64,000 nucleotides of DNA from Sporisorium sorghi (Eukaryota > Basidiomycota > Ustilaginomycetes > Ustilaginales > Ustilaginaceae): positions 47,777 through 111,776 of the forward strand of contig JALCCG010000039.1 in assembly GCA_023212695.1 (NCBI GenBank). The letters run 5' to 3'. Below the pieces are notes generated by a model. The model was not told where the DNA came from. It ran no database searches and saw nothing but the letters and a program-made list of their open reading frames with translations. The position numbers were made by a program, and so were the translations under genes. Positions 34,252 to 42,707 of this stretch are shown piece after piece. Every line of letters begins with the position of its first letter. Position 1 is the stretch's first letter.

Positions 34252-34312
34252 AAAAAAATTCACATATTGCACAAGGTTACCAGAAATGACAACCCTCTAC
34301 AATATGTGAATT
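34252..34312 (-). promoter_or_regulatory. Terminator-like hairpin in the cold-shock leader
   Basis: AATTCACATATTG (34257-34269) and CAATATGTGAATT (34300-34312) form a perfect 13-bp stem around a 30-base loop. On the minus strand a run of seven T follows directly. It lies about 15 bases after the predicted start of the cold-shock transcript, so it could stop transcription in the leader. It may also be the end of a message from 34500-34964. Confidence 0.6.
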
Positions 34313-34333
34313 CAGGTCGATTTCGATATTCAT

Positions 34334-34362
34334 ATCTTAACACATCTGGCCGCCGATAGCAA
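34334..34362 (-). promoter_or_regulatory. Predicted promoter of the cold-shock gene
   Basis: On the minus strand TTGCTA (34362-34357) and TAAGAT (34339-34334) are 17 bases apart, giving a start near 34327 and a leader of about 130 bases, as is common for cold-shock genes. Confidence 0.55.
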
Positions 34363-34445
34363 ATACCAAACCAAAAGATTCTGCGTAAAATTATAAGCTG
34401 CCTTATTCGGCATCATTCCGATTAACCACAGCGAGGCATATACAA

Positions 34446-34465
34446 CTCCCGGCATATGCCGGGAG
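34446..34465. repeat. 20-base perfect palindrome
   Basis: CTCCCGGCATATGCCGGGAG is a perfect palindrome 35 bases after the stop of the flavin-protein gene. There is no T-run. It may be the hairpin that ends that message, possibly with help from Rho, or a protein-binding site. Confidence 0.5.
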
Positions 34466-34499
34466 CCATATATAGAGCCTGTATTTCACAAGGAAACGT

Positions 34500-34964
34500 T
34501 TACTTGAGCAGCTCCTCAATCGTTTCCTTCCACCGCCCCAGCACTTCATCCGGGTCGTGCAGCTGGATCTTCACCGCCGAGAGAATGTCGGCATATTTCG
34601 CGATATCCTCGCGTACAGCCACCACTTCGGCGGCAAAACGCTGCCGCGGATGCCGGGCATCCGGCAGATCGGGAAGTGCCTGAAGCCGCAGCCGAACATA
34701 GTGGGCTGCTCCATCATGAATAGCCACCAGGGTTGCCTGACCTGAGCGCAGAAGGTTCCCGGTTGTCACCGTCCCCGGCCAGAGCGCAAGTCTAAGCCTG
34801 CTCCGGTCCAGAGCGACAATCTCTCCTACGCTTATCATCGCCGTATGCGGCCACAGATCTTCCGTTACACTAAGCAGCATCATTGCCGTGCCCTGCTTCG
34901 ATTCCAGATCGGAGCCGTCCAGCCATTGGTACAGCCCTTCTGATATACCAGCCTGATCTGTCAC
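34500..34964 (-). CDS. Pyridoxamine-phosphate-oxidase-like split-barrel protein
   Basis: A 154-residue protein with the split beta-barrel look of FMN-binding PNPOx-like proteins: TAMMLLSVTEDLWPHTAMISVGEIVALD, LRLALWPGTVTTGNLLRSGQATLVAIHDG and YVRLRLQALPDLP. The last 45 residues are helical and end in WKETIEELLK. It probably binds a flavin or haem and reduces an unknown compound. It lies 28 bases after the GH5 gene on the same strand, so they may be co-transcribed, though no functional link is clear. Confidence 0.7.
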   Translation of the reverse strand: MTDQAGISEGLYQWLDGSDLESKQGTAMMLLSVTEDLWPHTAMISVGEIVALDRSRLRLALWPGTVTTGNLLRSGQATLVAIHDGAAHYVRLRLQALPDLPDARHPRQRFAAEVVAVREDIAKYADILSAVKIQLHDPDEVLGRWKETIEELLK

Positions 34965-34992
34965 AGCCGCATCTCCCCTTTACCATCTAAGT

Positions 34993-36633
34993 TCAACGGG
35001 ATTCCGAGAACTCCAGCCAATCCAGCTCGATTACGCCTTTGTTCACCATCATCACCACATCGACCGGTCCTTCCTCGACCGGCATAGCCTCAGTCAGCTT
35101 ATATATTTGCCACTGCCATTCACCGGACTCCGATAACGAGATTACCTCAGGCTCCCGCTCCCCTACCTGAAGCATGATGTCTACGGAACCCGTCGGAAGC
35201 TGCGCCCGAATGTCCAGATCGAAGACGCCTGCTGATGCGCTTAGCGCATCATAAGCGAGCCAATCCCCCTCCTGGAGCTGCACGCATACCAAGTTATCCT
35301 CTACCCATGGCTTGCCGCCTTCCGGCGCATAACTTGGTTTTTCCATCTTGCCTGTAATCATCCGCATCGGAACACCGTCACGAACCCGAAAGCCGATATC
35401 CTGCCTGGCCTTTGCTCCAACATGGTAAGAGAGGCCCTCACCACGATATCCGTAAAACTCTGCCGGGATCTGTATGGGCAGCTGGCGCAGCAGGGACCGG
35501 GACACGTTCGGATAGGCATCACATGCTTCCAGCGGAAGATGATCCAGGTATTGGCCCAGAATAGCCTCCGCTTCGGCAGGAGATGGCTTCGCTCCACCTT
35601 CCAGATAACCCGTCAGTTGATCCCAGCCCTCCGGCATTCTGATCGAGAACGGCGAGTTTTGAGTGTTCATCTTCTTCCAAGTCCAGAAGTTCCAGGATAT
35701 ATTATGGTCCTCGAACATCCGAAATGCCCCCGTGTACCACTGCGGGTTGTTCTCGCCGCCCTCCCCCATGAAGATTGGCACATTCCATTCCTCGCGCAGA
35801 TCAAGATACTTCTGAATGCTCTCCGTATCGGGATTATTCCAGTACTTATGGAATTGCAGCATGAGGTTGTCATCAAATTTATCGTCGAAAATACTCCAGT
35901 CCGTAGACCAGTGCACTCCTTCCAAAATAATCATATGCCGCTTGTCCACTTCGCGTATCGCTGCGGTGATCTCCTTGTACAGCGGCATCACCCGGTCATT
36001 GTACTCGCTGAACCAATCCGGCAGCGGCTCATTGAGCAGGTCGTAACCGGCAACGATCCATTCGTCTTTATAGCGCTCGGCCAGCATCCGCCACAGCGCC
36101 ACGGTACGCGTTGCGTTCAGCGGGTCGGTGAACAGCTCCGGTAAATCCCGCTCGGAATCGTCTATATTCGCACCCGTCTGTCCGCCAGGTGCGCCGTGCA
36201 AATCCAGAATAACATACAGCGAATACGTCCTGCACCAATCGATGACCCGGTCGATCATCTTCAAATGACCTTCGTGATATGCAAAAGGCGGCTGCTGCCC
36301 CTCCTCCATAATGAACCTGGCATTGATGGGCACCCGAATCGAGTTGTAGCCCTCATGGGCTATTTGCCGAATATCAGCTTCGGCGATATACCGTTCATAA
36401 TAGGTTTCCCAGAACGCCGATGCCTTCTGCTCTCCGATCAGATCTTTGACCATGCCTTCGATGCGCCGCGGACGGTCTCCCTGCTCCGGCAGCTTCCACA
36501 TATATCCTTCCGGCAACAGCCAGCTTCCCAGTCCGACGCCCTGCAGCAAAATCTCCTGACCATCCCCATTAATAATCCGTTTGCCATCCGCCTTAATGAA
36601 ACCGCTTACTATTTGATTTCTGCTACCACTCAT
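34993..36633 (-). CDS. Cytoplasmic glycoside hydrolase family 5 protein
   Basis: A 546-residue hydrolase without a signal peptide. The family 5 fold covers about residues 15-360: GVGLGSWLLPEGYM near the start, ILDLHGAPGGQTG, acid/base Glu202 in YDLLNEPLPDW, and nucleophile Glu291 in IFMGEGGENN. The C-terminal 130 residues (about 410-546) look like a beta-sandwich with GDWLAYDALSASAGVFDLDIRAQLP, similar to carbohydrate-binding module 6-like sandwiches. Lack of export suggests it cleaves imported short beta-linked oligosaccharides. The start codon has AGGGAATGGC before it, a modest site. Confidence 0.82.
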   Translation of the reverse strand: MSGSRNQIVSGFIKADGKRIINGDGQEILLQGVGLGSWLLPEGYMWKLPEQGDRPRRIEGMVKDLIGEQKASAFWETYYERYIAEADIRQIAHEGYNSIRVPINARFIMEEGQQPPFAYHEGHLKMIDRVIDWCRTYSLYVILDLHGAPGGQTGANIDDSERDLPELFTDPLNATRTVALWRMLAERYKDEWIVAGYDLLNEPLPDWFSEYNDRVMPLYKEITAAIREVDKRHMIILEGVHWSTDWSIFDDKFDDNLMLQFHKYWNNPDTESIQKYLDLREEWNVPIFMGEGGENNPQWYTGAFRMFEDHNISWNFWTWKKMNTQNSPFSIRMPEGWDQLTGYLEGGAKPSPAEAEAILGQYLDHLPLEACDAYPNVSRSLLRQLPIQIPAEFYGYRGEGLSYHVGAKARQDIGFRVRDGVPMRMITGKMEKPSYAPEGGKPWVEDNLVCVQLQEGDWLAYDALSASAGVFDLDIRAQLPTGSVDIMLQVGEREPEVISLSESGEWQWQIYKLTEAMPVEEGPVDVVMMVNKGVIELDWLEFSESR

Positions 36634-36775
36634 ATTGCCATTCCCTCGCTTTCATGTATGTAACGAATGTGGTTGACCTGTGTTTAAAACAAAATATAAC
36701 ATGACATTCGGACAGCTTAACCTCATTCCGAAAATCAGGGAGTCATTCTGAAATATCGCCACCTGAAGCCAAAAG

Positions 36776-36810
36776 AAAAAGGCGCTCTCCCCTGCCGAGG
36801 AAAGCACCTT
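36776..36810 (-). terminator. Terminator of the acyltransferase gene
   Basis: GGCGCT (36781-36786) pairs with AGCACC (36803-36808), extended inward by a CTCCCC/GAGGAAA pairing, and followed by five T on the minus strand. Confidence 0.6.
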
Positions 36811-36827
36811 ATTAAATCCACAGATTT

Positions 36828-38009
36828 CTACGATGATGTCTCTGTAAGAGGCGGCGCCTGAACCGGTGACCCCGTAGCACGTCCCGGCCGCAGGTTTCCC
36901 GGCAGCTTGCCAAAGAAGATCCATGTCCAGCGGCCAAGGCGGCTGATGCTGTATACCACCATGTACGAAACGGCCAGCGCACTGACCAGCCCCCCTGCAT
37001 ACCACGCCAGCAGCAGCCAGGAGTTCTCTGTATGGGGAGGGAAATCCCGGTAGATCAGCAAAACCAAAGGATGAACCAGATAAATACCGAAGGAATATAC
37101 CCCGATCCGCCTGAATCCGTTCAGCCACCACGCACGCTTATTCCCGAAGCTCAGCGCTACTTGGAGCATAACCAGCGCGGTCGTTAATGTGTGTACATTC
37201 CAGAACGCATCGTAGAGCAGCGGGTGATATTCCATGCCCAGCAGCCGCTGATTGTATCGAAGACCTATATGCACCAGCGCGGCGCCCAGCCACACTGCCC
37301 AAAGCGCGACCCAGCCCAGCTTGCGCAGCGTTGGCGTTGCGGTCCCCTGTGCTGAAGTCAGCCAATCTTTTACCCGGTCATAATAGATGCCAATCCATGC
37401 CCCGAGAAAATAATACGACAAAAATGACAGCGACCAGCTGTTGCGGTTGGTCACGTCCCACCAGGCATCATTGCCGAGATAGAACAGCCATTGCAGTACG
37501 ATGCCCACCAGCACGCTCGACGCCGCGAAGCCGCGGAACCGCTTCAGCAGCATCAGCACCAGCGGGAACAGCACATAGAACTGAATGTTAATGAAGATGA
37601 AATATAAGTGCGTGTAAGATTTTCCCGTCAACAGCTTGGGCCAGAAGCTCTCCAGCATCGCTGCTAGATTCGACTCGCCCCCGCGATGATACCAGGCCAC
37701 GGTAAAGAACAGAATCGAGAACAGCAGATACGGGACCAGAATAAACATCAGCCGGTTCTTGAAGAACCGCGCAAGATCGCTGCCCTTGAACGGACGATGG
37801 TAATAGTTATAGAACAGCACAAAGCTGCTCAGGAAAATAAATGTTGTCGTTCCGACCTTCGAAAAAATGTTCAGGAAGTTATATAAGCCAAAAAAATCGT
37901 CCCCGCTCATCTGAACTGTGGCGAATGAAGTTGCATGCACCATCAGCACACCCATCATCGCAAAGCCCCGAACCAGGTCGATTTCGGTCAATTTTGCACG
38001 TTTATCCAT
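36828..38009 (-). CDS. Acyltransferase family 3 membrane protein
   Basis: A 393-residue integral membrane protein with about ten helices. The N-terminus has the family motif with Arg14 and His25 (IDLVRGFAMMGVLMVHATSF). Helices follow through residue 370, and the tail is soluble and Pro-rich (ATGSPVQAPPLTETSS). Such proteins O-acetylate or otherwise acylate sugars, exopolysaccharide, cell-wall polymers or small molecules at the membrane. The N-terminal half resembles OatA-type proteins but there is no extracellular SGNH domain. It is a single gene, and its acceptor is unknown. Confidence 0.85.
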   Translation of the reverse strand: MDKRAKLTEIDLVRGFAMMGVLMVHATSFATVQMSGDDFFGLYNFLNIFSKVGTTTFIFLSSFVLFYNYYHRPFKGSDLARFFKNRLMFILVPYLLFSILFFTVAWYHRGGESNLAAMLESFWPKLLTGKSYTHLYFIFINIQFYVLFPLVLMLLKRFRGFAASSVLVGIVLQWLFYLGNDAWWDVTNRNSWSLSFLSYYFLGAWIGIYYDRVKDWLTSAQGTATPTLRKLGWVALWAVWLGAALVHIGLRYNQRLLGMEYHPLLYDAFWNVHTLTTALVMLQVALSFGNKRAWWLNGFRRIGVYSFGIYLVHPLVLLIYRDFPPHTENSWLLLAWYAGGLVSALAVSYMVVYSISRLGRWTWIFFGKLPGNLRPGRATGSPVQAPPLTETSS

Positions 38010-38200
38010 GTTGCCTCCTTCATCCTAATGACGCACCCTATTATATCTCACTCCCCACCGCTTGGATACTAAATTTTCCTAAAAGTGGCATGGAACAAGC
38101 TCCCTTTGCCATACCAGTGTAAAAAGGGCCTGGCACCAAGACAGGACAAAAGCTTACATGCCTGCAGCGTCATTTTAAAGTGAATAGGAGGGGATTTCTA

Positions 38201-38929
38201 CTGATCGAATTCAGCCGAGTCAACAAATTTTTCGGAACCTTCCATGTTCTGAAAGAAATCGACCTGACCATTTCCCAGGGGGAAGTCGTTGTCATCGTGG
38301 GGCCATCCGGCTCCGGAAAAAGCACGCTGCTGCGCTGCATCAACCGGCTCGAAGGCATAAGCGATGGCGAGCTTGTTGTGAATGGAGTCAAGCTTCATGA
38401 CCGAAAGATCGACATTAATAAATTCCGTCGGGATATCGGCATGGTGTTCCAGCATTTCAATCTGTATCCGCACAGGAAGGTAATCGACAACATCATCCTT
38501 GCACCCATGAAGGTGCTGGGAATGACCAAAGCGGAAGCCACGGAAAAAGCGATGACGTACCTGCAGCGGGTCGGGATTGCGGACAAAGCGGACAGCTATC
38601 CTTCCCAGCTCTCAGGCGGCCAGCAGCAGCGGGTTGCCATTGCCCGCGGATTGACGATGAACCCGAAAATCATGCTGTTTGATGAACCAACATCCGCACT
38701 CGACCCGGAAATGATAGGCGAAGTGCTGGATGTCATGCGTTCGCTCGCTCACCAAGGCATGACCATGGCCGTGGTTACGCATGAGATGGGCTTCGCCCGT
38801 GAAGCCGCAGACCGGGTCGTCTTTATGGATGAAGGGCGCATCATTGAGGATGCCGCTTCCTCCGAATTCTTCAATCAACCGCGGGAAGAAAGAGCCCGGG
38901 CATTCCTGAGTCGTCTGCTGCACCACTAA
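38201..38929 (+). CDS. glnQ: Glutamine ABC transporter ATP-binding protein
   Basis: A 242-residue polar-amino-acid ATPase. Walker A is GPSGSGKST, the signature is LSGGQQQR, Walker B is [12 protein letters not shown], and the H-loop is VVTHEMGF. The start looks like CTG at 38201: AGGAGGGG at 38186-38193 is 7 bases before it, and the protein then begins (M)[11 protein letters not shown] as homologues do. A GTG at 38180 extends the frame but would place the SD inside the coding sequence and has no site of its own. It heads the glnQ-glnH-glnM-glnP operon, the same order as in Bacillus subtilis. Confidence 0.9.
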   Translation: MIEFSRVNKFFGTFHVLKEIDLTISQGEVVVIVGPSGSGKSTLLRCINRLEGISDGELVVNGVKLHDRKIDINKFRRDIGMVFQHFNLYPHRKVIDNIILAPMKVLGMTKAEATEKAMTYLQRVGIADKADSYPSQLSGGQQQRVAIARGLTMNPKIMLFDEPTSALDPEMIGEVLDVMRSLAHQGMTMAVVTHEMGFAREAADRVVFMDEGRIIEDAASSEFFNQPREERARAFLSRLLHH

Positions 38930-39029
38930 CCGCCGACCATGGATGAAACTCTGCTACGTTTGCGGCTAGCATAACCGCTTTCAGTAGAACCGGCTGTGAG
39001 AAATTATATCTTTGAGGGGGATCTGAAGT

Positions 39030-39839
39030 ATGAAGAACAGGTTTACAAGGAAGTTCCGATGGAGCGCGGCGATTCTGTCGCTAATTATGATGCTGATCGC
39101 ATCAGGATGCGGAGGCTCCGGCAATACAGACACCCTGGATGCCATCAAGAAACGGGGCAAACTGGTGGCGGGCGTGAAATATGATACGAAGCTGTTTGGA
39201 CTTCAGGACCCGGCCACCGGCAATGTGGAGGGTTTTGATATCGACATCGCCAAAGCGCTTGCCAAGAAGATTCTTGGTGATGAAACCAAAGTCGAGCTGA
39301 AGGAGGTTACCTCCAAAACGCGGATCGATATGCTCAAGAACGGGGACATCGATATCATTATCGCCACCATGACCATTACGGAGGAACGCAAGGAACAGGT
39401 GGATTTCAGCGATGTGTATTTTGAAGCTGGCCAATCCTTGCTGGTGAAAAAGGGCAGCCCCATTACAGGACTCGAAAGCCTGAACAAGGATACGAAGGTA
39501 CTCACCGTGAAGGGCTCCACCTCCGCGCAGAACATCCGTGAGAAAGCCCCTGACGCCGTAATCCTGGAATTCGAGAATTACCAGGACGCCTTTACCGCTC
39601 TCAAAGCAGGGCAGGGTGATGCCCTGACCACCGACAATTCGATTTTGCTCGGCATGCAGCAGCAGGACCCCAGCTTTGAACTGGTCGGCGGCAACTTTAC
39701 GGATGAGCCATACGGCATGGCAATCAAGAAAGGGAATCCCGAGTTTGTGAAGACCGTTAACGAGTTGTTGAAGGAAATGAAGGACAGCGGCGATTACGAC
39801 AAGCTGTACGAACAGTGGATGGGCGTTAAACCGGAATAA
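39030..39839 (+). CDS. glnH: Glutamine-binding lipoprotein
   Basis: A 269-residue amino-acid-binding lipoprotein of family 3. The lipobox is LIASGCGGS with Cys27. The mature part begins DAIKKRGKLVAGVKYDTKLFG, with the family sequence NVEGFDIDIAKALAKKIL and IDIIIATMTITEERKEQVDFSDVYFEAG. It is anchored on the outer membrane face and delivers glutamine, or another polar amino acid, to the two permeases. It follows glnQ by 100 bases and is followed by a large hairpin that may raise its expression over the permeases. Confidence 0.92.
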   Translation: MKNRFTRKFRWSAAILSLIMMLIASGCGGSGNTDTLDAIKKRGKLVAGVKYDTKLFGLQDPATGNVEGFDIDIAKALAKKILGDETKVELKEVTSKTRIDMLKNGDIDIIIATMTITEERKEQVDFSDVYFEAGQSLLVKKGSPITGLESLNKDTKVLTVKGSTSAQNIREKAPDAVILEFENYQDAFTALKAGQGDALTTDNSILLGMQQQDPSFELVGGNFTDEPYGMAIKKGNPEFVKTVNELLKEMKDSGDYDKLYEQWMGVKPE

Positions 39840-39851
39840 CTGTCACATGTA

Positions 39852-39935
39852 ATGGCCGGGTCGGTTCCAGAAGACTTGCTTCTAATGATAAGGGATCTCC
39901 CTTAGGGAGGGGACCTTCTCTTCCGACCGGCCCAT
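39852..39935 (+). repeat. Large hairpin between glnH and glnM
   Basis: ATGGCCGGGTCGG (39852-39864) pairs imperfectly with CCGACCGGCCCAT (39923-39935), and inner segments around AAGGGATCTCCCTT and AGAAG/CTTCT add further pairing. No T-run follows. It may slow exonucleases and so stabilise the binding protein message, a common arrangement in ABC operons. Confidence 0.55.
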
Positions 39936-39967
39936 CAATTTTAATCCCCAATTGGAGGTGAGGCATT

Positions 39968-40627
39968 TTGACCTTGTGGGATTTTAACATTCTGGTTGAG
40001 CATTGGGATCAATTCATGGCAGGCCTGGGTCAGACTATTCTGGCCAGCCTGTTCGGGCTGATTGGCAGCTTGGTGCTGGGCACACTCATTGCCATTCTGC
40101 GCATTGCCCCATTCCGCATACTAAAGGCCATCGGTGCCATCTATGTGGAGTTTATCCGCAACATTCCGCTCCTGGTGGTTGTATTTTTCTTTTTCCTGGG
40201 CCTCCCTGCTCTGGGTGTGCCGGTTGATCCGTTCACCTCAGGGACGCTCGGATTGATGGTGTATACAGCGGCCTTCATCGCCGAAGCCATTCGGGCAGGC
40301 ATTCAGGCGGTACCGTCAGGACAGACCGAGGCCGCACGGTCCTCCGGGCTGAGTTATGTCCAGAACATGCGCTACATCATTCTTCCCCAGGCGATCAAAA
40401 TCGTGCTCCCGGCTATCGGCAATCAATTGATTAATTTAGTTAAGAACTCCTCTGTTTTGGGCGTTATCGCAGGACTCGATCTGATGTATTATGCCGATCT
40501 TATTAATCTAAGCACCTTTAAGGGCATACCTGTCTACACGTTTGTAGCCCTGTTCTATCTTCTCCTGACCGTTCCGCTCAGTCTGGCCGTCCACTACATG
40601 GAGCGCCGATTTGCGAGAAGCAATTGA
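39968..40627 (+). CDS. glnM: Glutamine ABC transporter permease
   Basis: A 219-residue His/Glu/Gln/Arg/opine-type permease with about five helices. It starts at TTG (39968), with GGAGGTG 7 bases before. The signature loop is QTEAARSSGLSYVQNMRYIILPQAIKIVLPAIGNQL, which contacts GlnQ. It is the third gene of the operon. The next gene follows after 42 bases. Confidence 0.9.
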   Translation: MTLWDFNILVEHWDQFMAGLGQTILASLFGLIGSLVLGTLIAILRIAPFRILKAIGAIYVEFIRNIPLLVVVFFFFLGLPALGVPVDPFTSGTLGLMVYTAAFIAEAIRAGIQAVPSGQTEAARSSGLSYVQNMRYIILPQAIKIVLPAIGNQLINLVKNSSVLGVIAGLDLMYYADLINLSTFKGIPVYTFVALFYLLLTVPLSLAVHYMERRFARSN

Positions 40628-40669
40628 CGTTAACACGAAGTTCGCCTATTAAACAGGAGGTGGCATGAG

Positions 40670-41320
40670 ATGGATTTTATCGGTGCGTACTCCTGGCCGA
40701 ATCTGCGATATCTCCTTCAAGGCTTTTGGATCACGGTGCAGGTTGCCGGCTTATCGATTATATTCAGCTTCATTATTGGAACCGTACTCGGGACTGTAAG
40801 GTATACGCGAACCCCCTTCCTATCACGGACAACGGCCTTTTTCGTGGATATAATCCGCAACCTGCCGCTGCTGCTGATCATTTTCTTCATCGGCATGGTG
40901 CTGCCGCAGACAGGGATTCGCATTCCAACCTTTTGGGCGGCTGTGGTCGGGCTGAGCATTTTCGAAGGGGCCATGATAGCGGAGATTGTCCGCAGCGGTC
41001 TTGTATCGGTAGATAAAGGCCAGATCGAGGCGGCACGGGCCTCGGGTCTCTCTTATATGCAGACATTGAGGCATGTGATTCTCCCGCTGGCACTGCGCCG
41101 AATGTCCCCGCCCATGGTCAGCCAGTTCATTTCGCTCATTAAGGATACTTCGCTCGCTGTCATCATCTCGCTGCCTGAGCTGATGCGTAACGTGCAGATT
41201 CTAAGCGGCTCCAGCTATTCCTACGTTATACCGGCCCTTGTCTTTGCATCGCTATTGTACTTCACGCTGAATTATCTTCTGTCCATCATCGCCAAACAGC
41301 TGGAAGCCAGGCAAATTTAA
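40670..41320 (+). CDS. glnP: Glutamine ABC transporter permease
   Basis: A 216-residue permease, paralogous to the one just upstream. The loop reads QIEAARASGLSYMQTLRHVILPLALRRMSPPMVSQF. It starts with AGGAGGTGG upstream of ATG. With glnM it forms the membrane channel. A GC-rich hairpin at about 41388-41417 (CTCCGCA/TGCGGAG) may end the operon, although the T-run is poor. Confidence 0.9.
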   Translation: MDFIGAYSWPNLRYLLQGFWITVQVAGLSIIFSFIIGTVLGTVRYTRTPFLSRTTAFFVDIIRNLPLLLIIFFIGMVLPQTGIRIPTFWAAVVGLSIFEGAMIAEIVRSGLVSVDKGQIEAARASGLSYMQTLRHVILPLALRRMSPPMVSQFISLIKDTSLAVIISLPELMRNVQILSGSSYSYVIPALVFASLLYFTLNYLLSIIAKQLEARQI

Positions 41321-41533
41321 CCCTGATTTCAGTTCTTGGGTCATACTATCGTTATTGACCACCAACCGATTTTCGGGAATGAACTCCAGCTCCGCAGGCC
41401 GGCCGGCTTGCGGAGTATTTGGCTTATGCGTGAAACAGTTACACTCCCTTATCATTTTCATAAGGCTGCAACAATGCCCCTATCGGACACGTCTACATAT
41501 GTATCCATCTCCCAAAAAAAGGAGCACTCCAAA

Positions 41534-42031
41534 ATGAAAAAGGGCATCCTCATTGCGGTCAGTCTGTCCCTCGTTGTCGGATTATGGCTTGGCATCGATA
41601 ACACCGACGTTTCTGCGCTATCTTGTGCCGAGCCTAGAGAGGTTACCGAGGAGTTGAAAATATCAGACGCGGTATTTAGGGGCACCTTGACCTCATCTAA
41701 CCCCGAAGCCGACATGTCCAAAACCCATTATGAGTTTCAGGTATCCGAATGGTGGAAAGGAGAGCATACCTCCTCCACCGTCAAGCTGTATTCCAATGGC
41801 TGGGAATCCTTCGAGCCGGGCAAAGAATATATCGTATTCGTGGACAAGAGCGAGAAGAGACTCACACCCCGTCTATGCGGAAATACCGGTCTTTTCTCAT
41901 CCGTTGACGTTACGGCTTTGGGTGAAGGCATTCTGCCGGAGAAGCTCGTCCAATCATCCGGTAATCCAAGGCCCGACGGTCTTCTTCAAGTTTTCATGGA
42001 ATGGATCCGCGATCTGCTGGGCAGAATCTAA
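41534..42031 (+). CDS. Exported TIMP/netrin-like small protein
   Basis: A 165-residue secreted protein. Residues 1-30 form a signal peptide (ILIAVSLSLVVGLWLGI). The mature protein begins near LSCAEPREVTEELKISDAVFRGTLTSS and has FQVSEWWKGEHTSSTVKLYSNGWE, EYIVFVDKS and RLCGNTGLFSSV, which look like the OB-type NTR/TIMP fold found in many Bacillales proteins. The two Cys (CAEP and LCGNT) probably form a disulfide. The ATG at 41534 is chosen over the earlier one in frame because it begins the signal peptide and has AAGGAG before it. The function is unknown. Confidence 0.72.
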   Translation: MKKGILIAVSLSLVVGLWLGIDNTDVSALSCAEPREVTEELKISDAVFRGTLTSSNPEADMSKTHYEFQVSEWWKGEHTSSTVKLYSNGWESFEPGKEYIVFVDKSEKRLTPRLCGNTGLFSSVDVTALGEGILPEKLVQSSGNPRPDGLLQVFMEWIRDLLGRI

Positions 42032-42186
42032 CCCCCTTCTCTCGCTAACCCATTCCTCGGAAATCCAGCTGTCCGCCTTTTTTACTAGGGAACCCCCAGC
42101 CTCATCCTTATAAAAAAATACAACCATTGTCTGAGTCATCCGTATACAACCTATAAGAACTTGCTGTTTATACAGGAGGATGAGAG

Positions 42187-42621
42187 ATGATCAAAAGATT
42201 ATTGTTAATTTCACTTGTTCTGGGTGTCCTCTCCGGCTGTTCATTGGTGGACAATGTGAACAATTCGCTGGATTACACTCAAGAAGCAACCACTTTTATG
42301 AATGAGGCTGCCCAGTTCGCCGAGTCCATTCCGGAGCTCGCACAACAGGCTGCAACAAATGCAGACGCTCAGGAAACGCTAACCAAGGAACTTGAAGCGA
42401 TGAAAACCCGAATCTCGGAGTTTAACGGGATTGAAGCTCCTGCCTTTGCGAAGACGATCCATGAACAGCTTGTCGCATTAAACGACACTTTGCTGACGGA
42501 CATTAACGGCTACATGGATCAAATCCAGAACGGGGTCACCGATTTCCAGAACTCCAACATCGCTCAGACCATCAATAAAATAAACGAAACCATGGATAAA
42601 CTCCAAAATCTTCAGCCGTGA
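42187..42621 (+). CDS. DUF6376-like small lipoprotein
   Basis: A 144-residue lipoprotein with lipobox VLSGCSLV (Cys18). The mature part is helical and acidic, with VDNVNNSLDYTQEATTFMNEAAQFAESIPELAQQA followed by a second helical half (FAKTIHEQLVALNDTLLTDINGYMDQIQ). This matches a family of Bacillales lipoproteins of unknown function (DUF6376). AGGAGGATGAG precedes the ATG. It is a single gene and is followed by a perfect hairpin. Confidence 0.8.
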   Translation: MIKRLLLISLVLGVLSGCSLVDNVNNSLDYTQEATTFMNEAAQFAESIPELAQQAATNADAQETLTKELEAMKTRISEFNGIEAPAFAKTIHEQLVALNDTLLTDINGYMDQIQNGVTDFQNSNIAQTINKINETMDKLQNLQP

Positions 42622-42642
42622 TGGTGCCTTACATTAAGACAT

Positions 42643-42673
42643 GGAACCCCTGCTCTTCATGAGCAGGGGTTCC
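42643..42673. terminator. Hairpin between convergent genes
   Basis: GGAACCCCTGCTC and GAGCAGGGGTTCC form a 13-bp perfect stem with a 5-base loop. T-runs are poor, but its place between two convergent genes makes a shared terminator likely. Confidence 0.65.
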
Positions 42674-42707
42674 TGTGCTGTTCTCGATTATGTAGGTAGT
42701 TAGTCCA

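Noticed and set aside
34490..34505. GGAAACGTTTACTT, a cre-like palindrome
   Set aside because: It overlaps the stop codon of the flavin-protein gene, far from any promoter it could block, and lacks the outer TG and CA.
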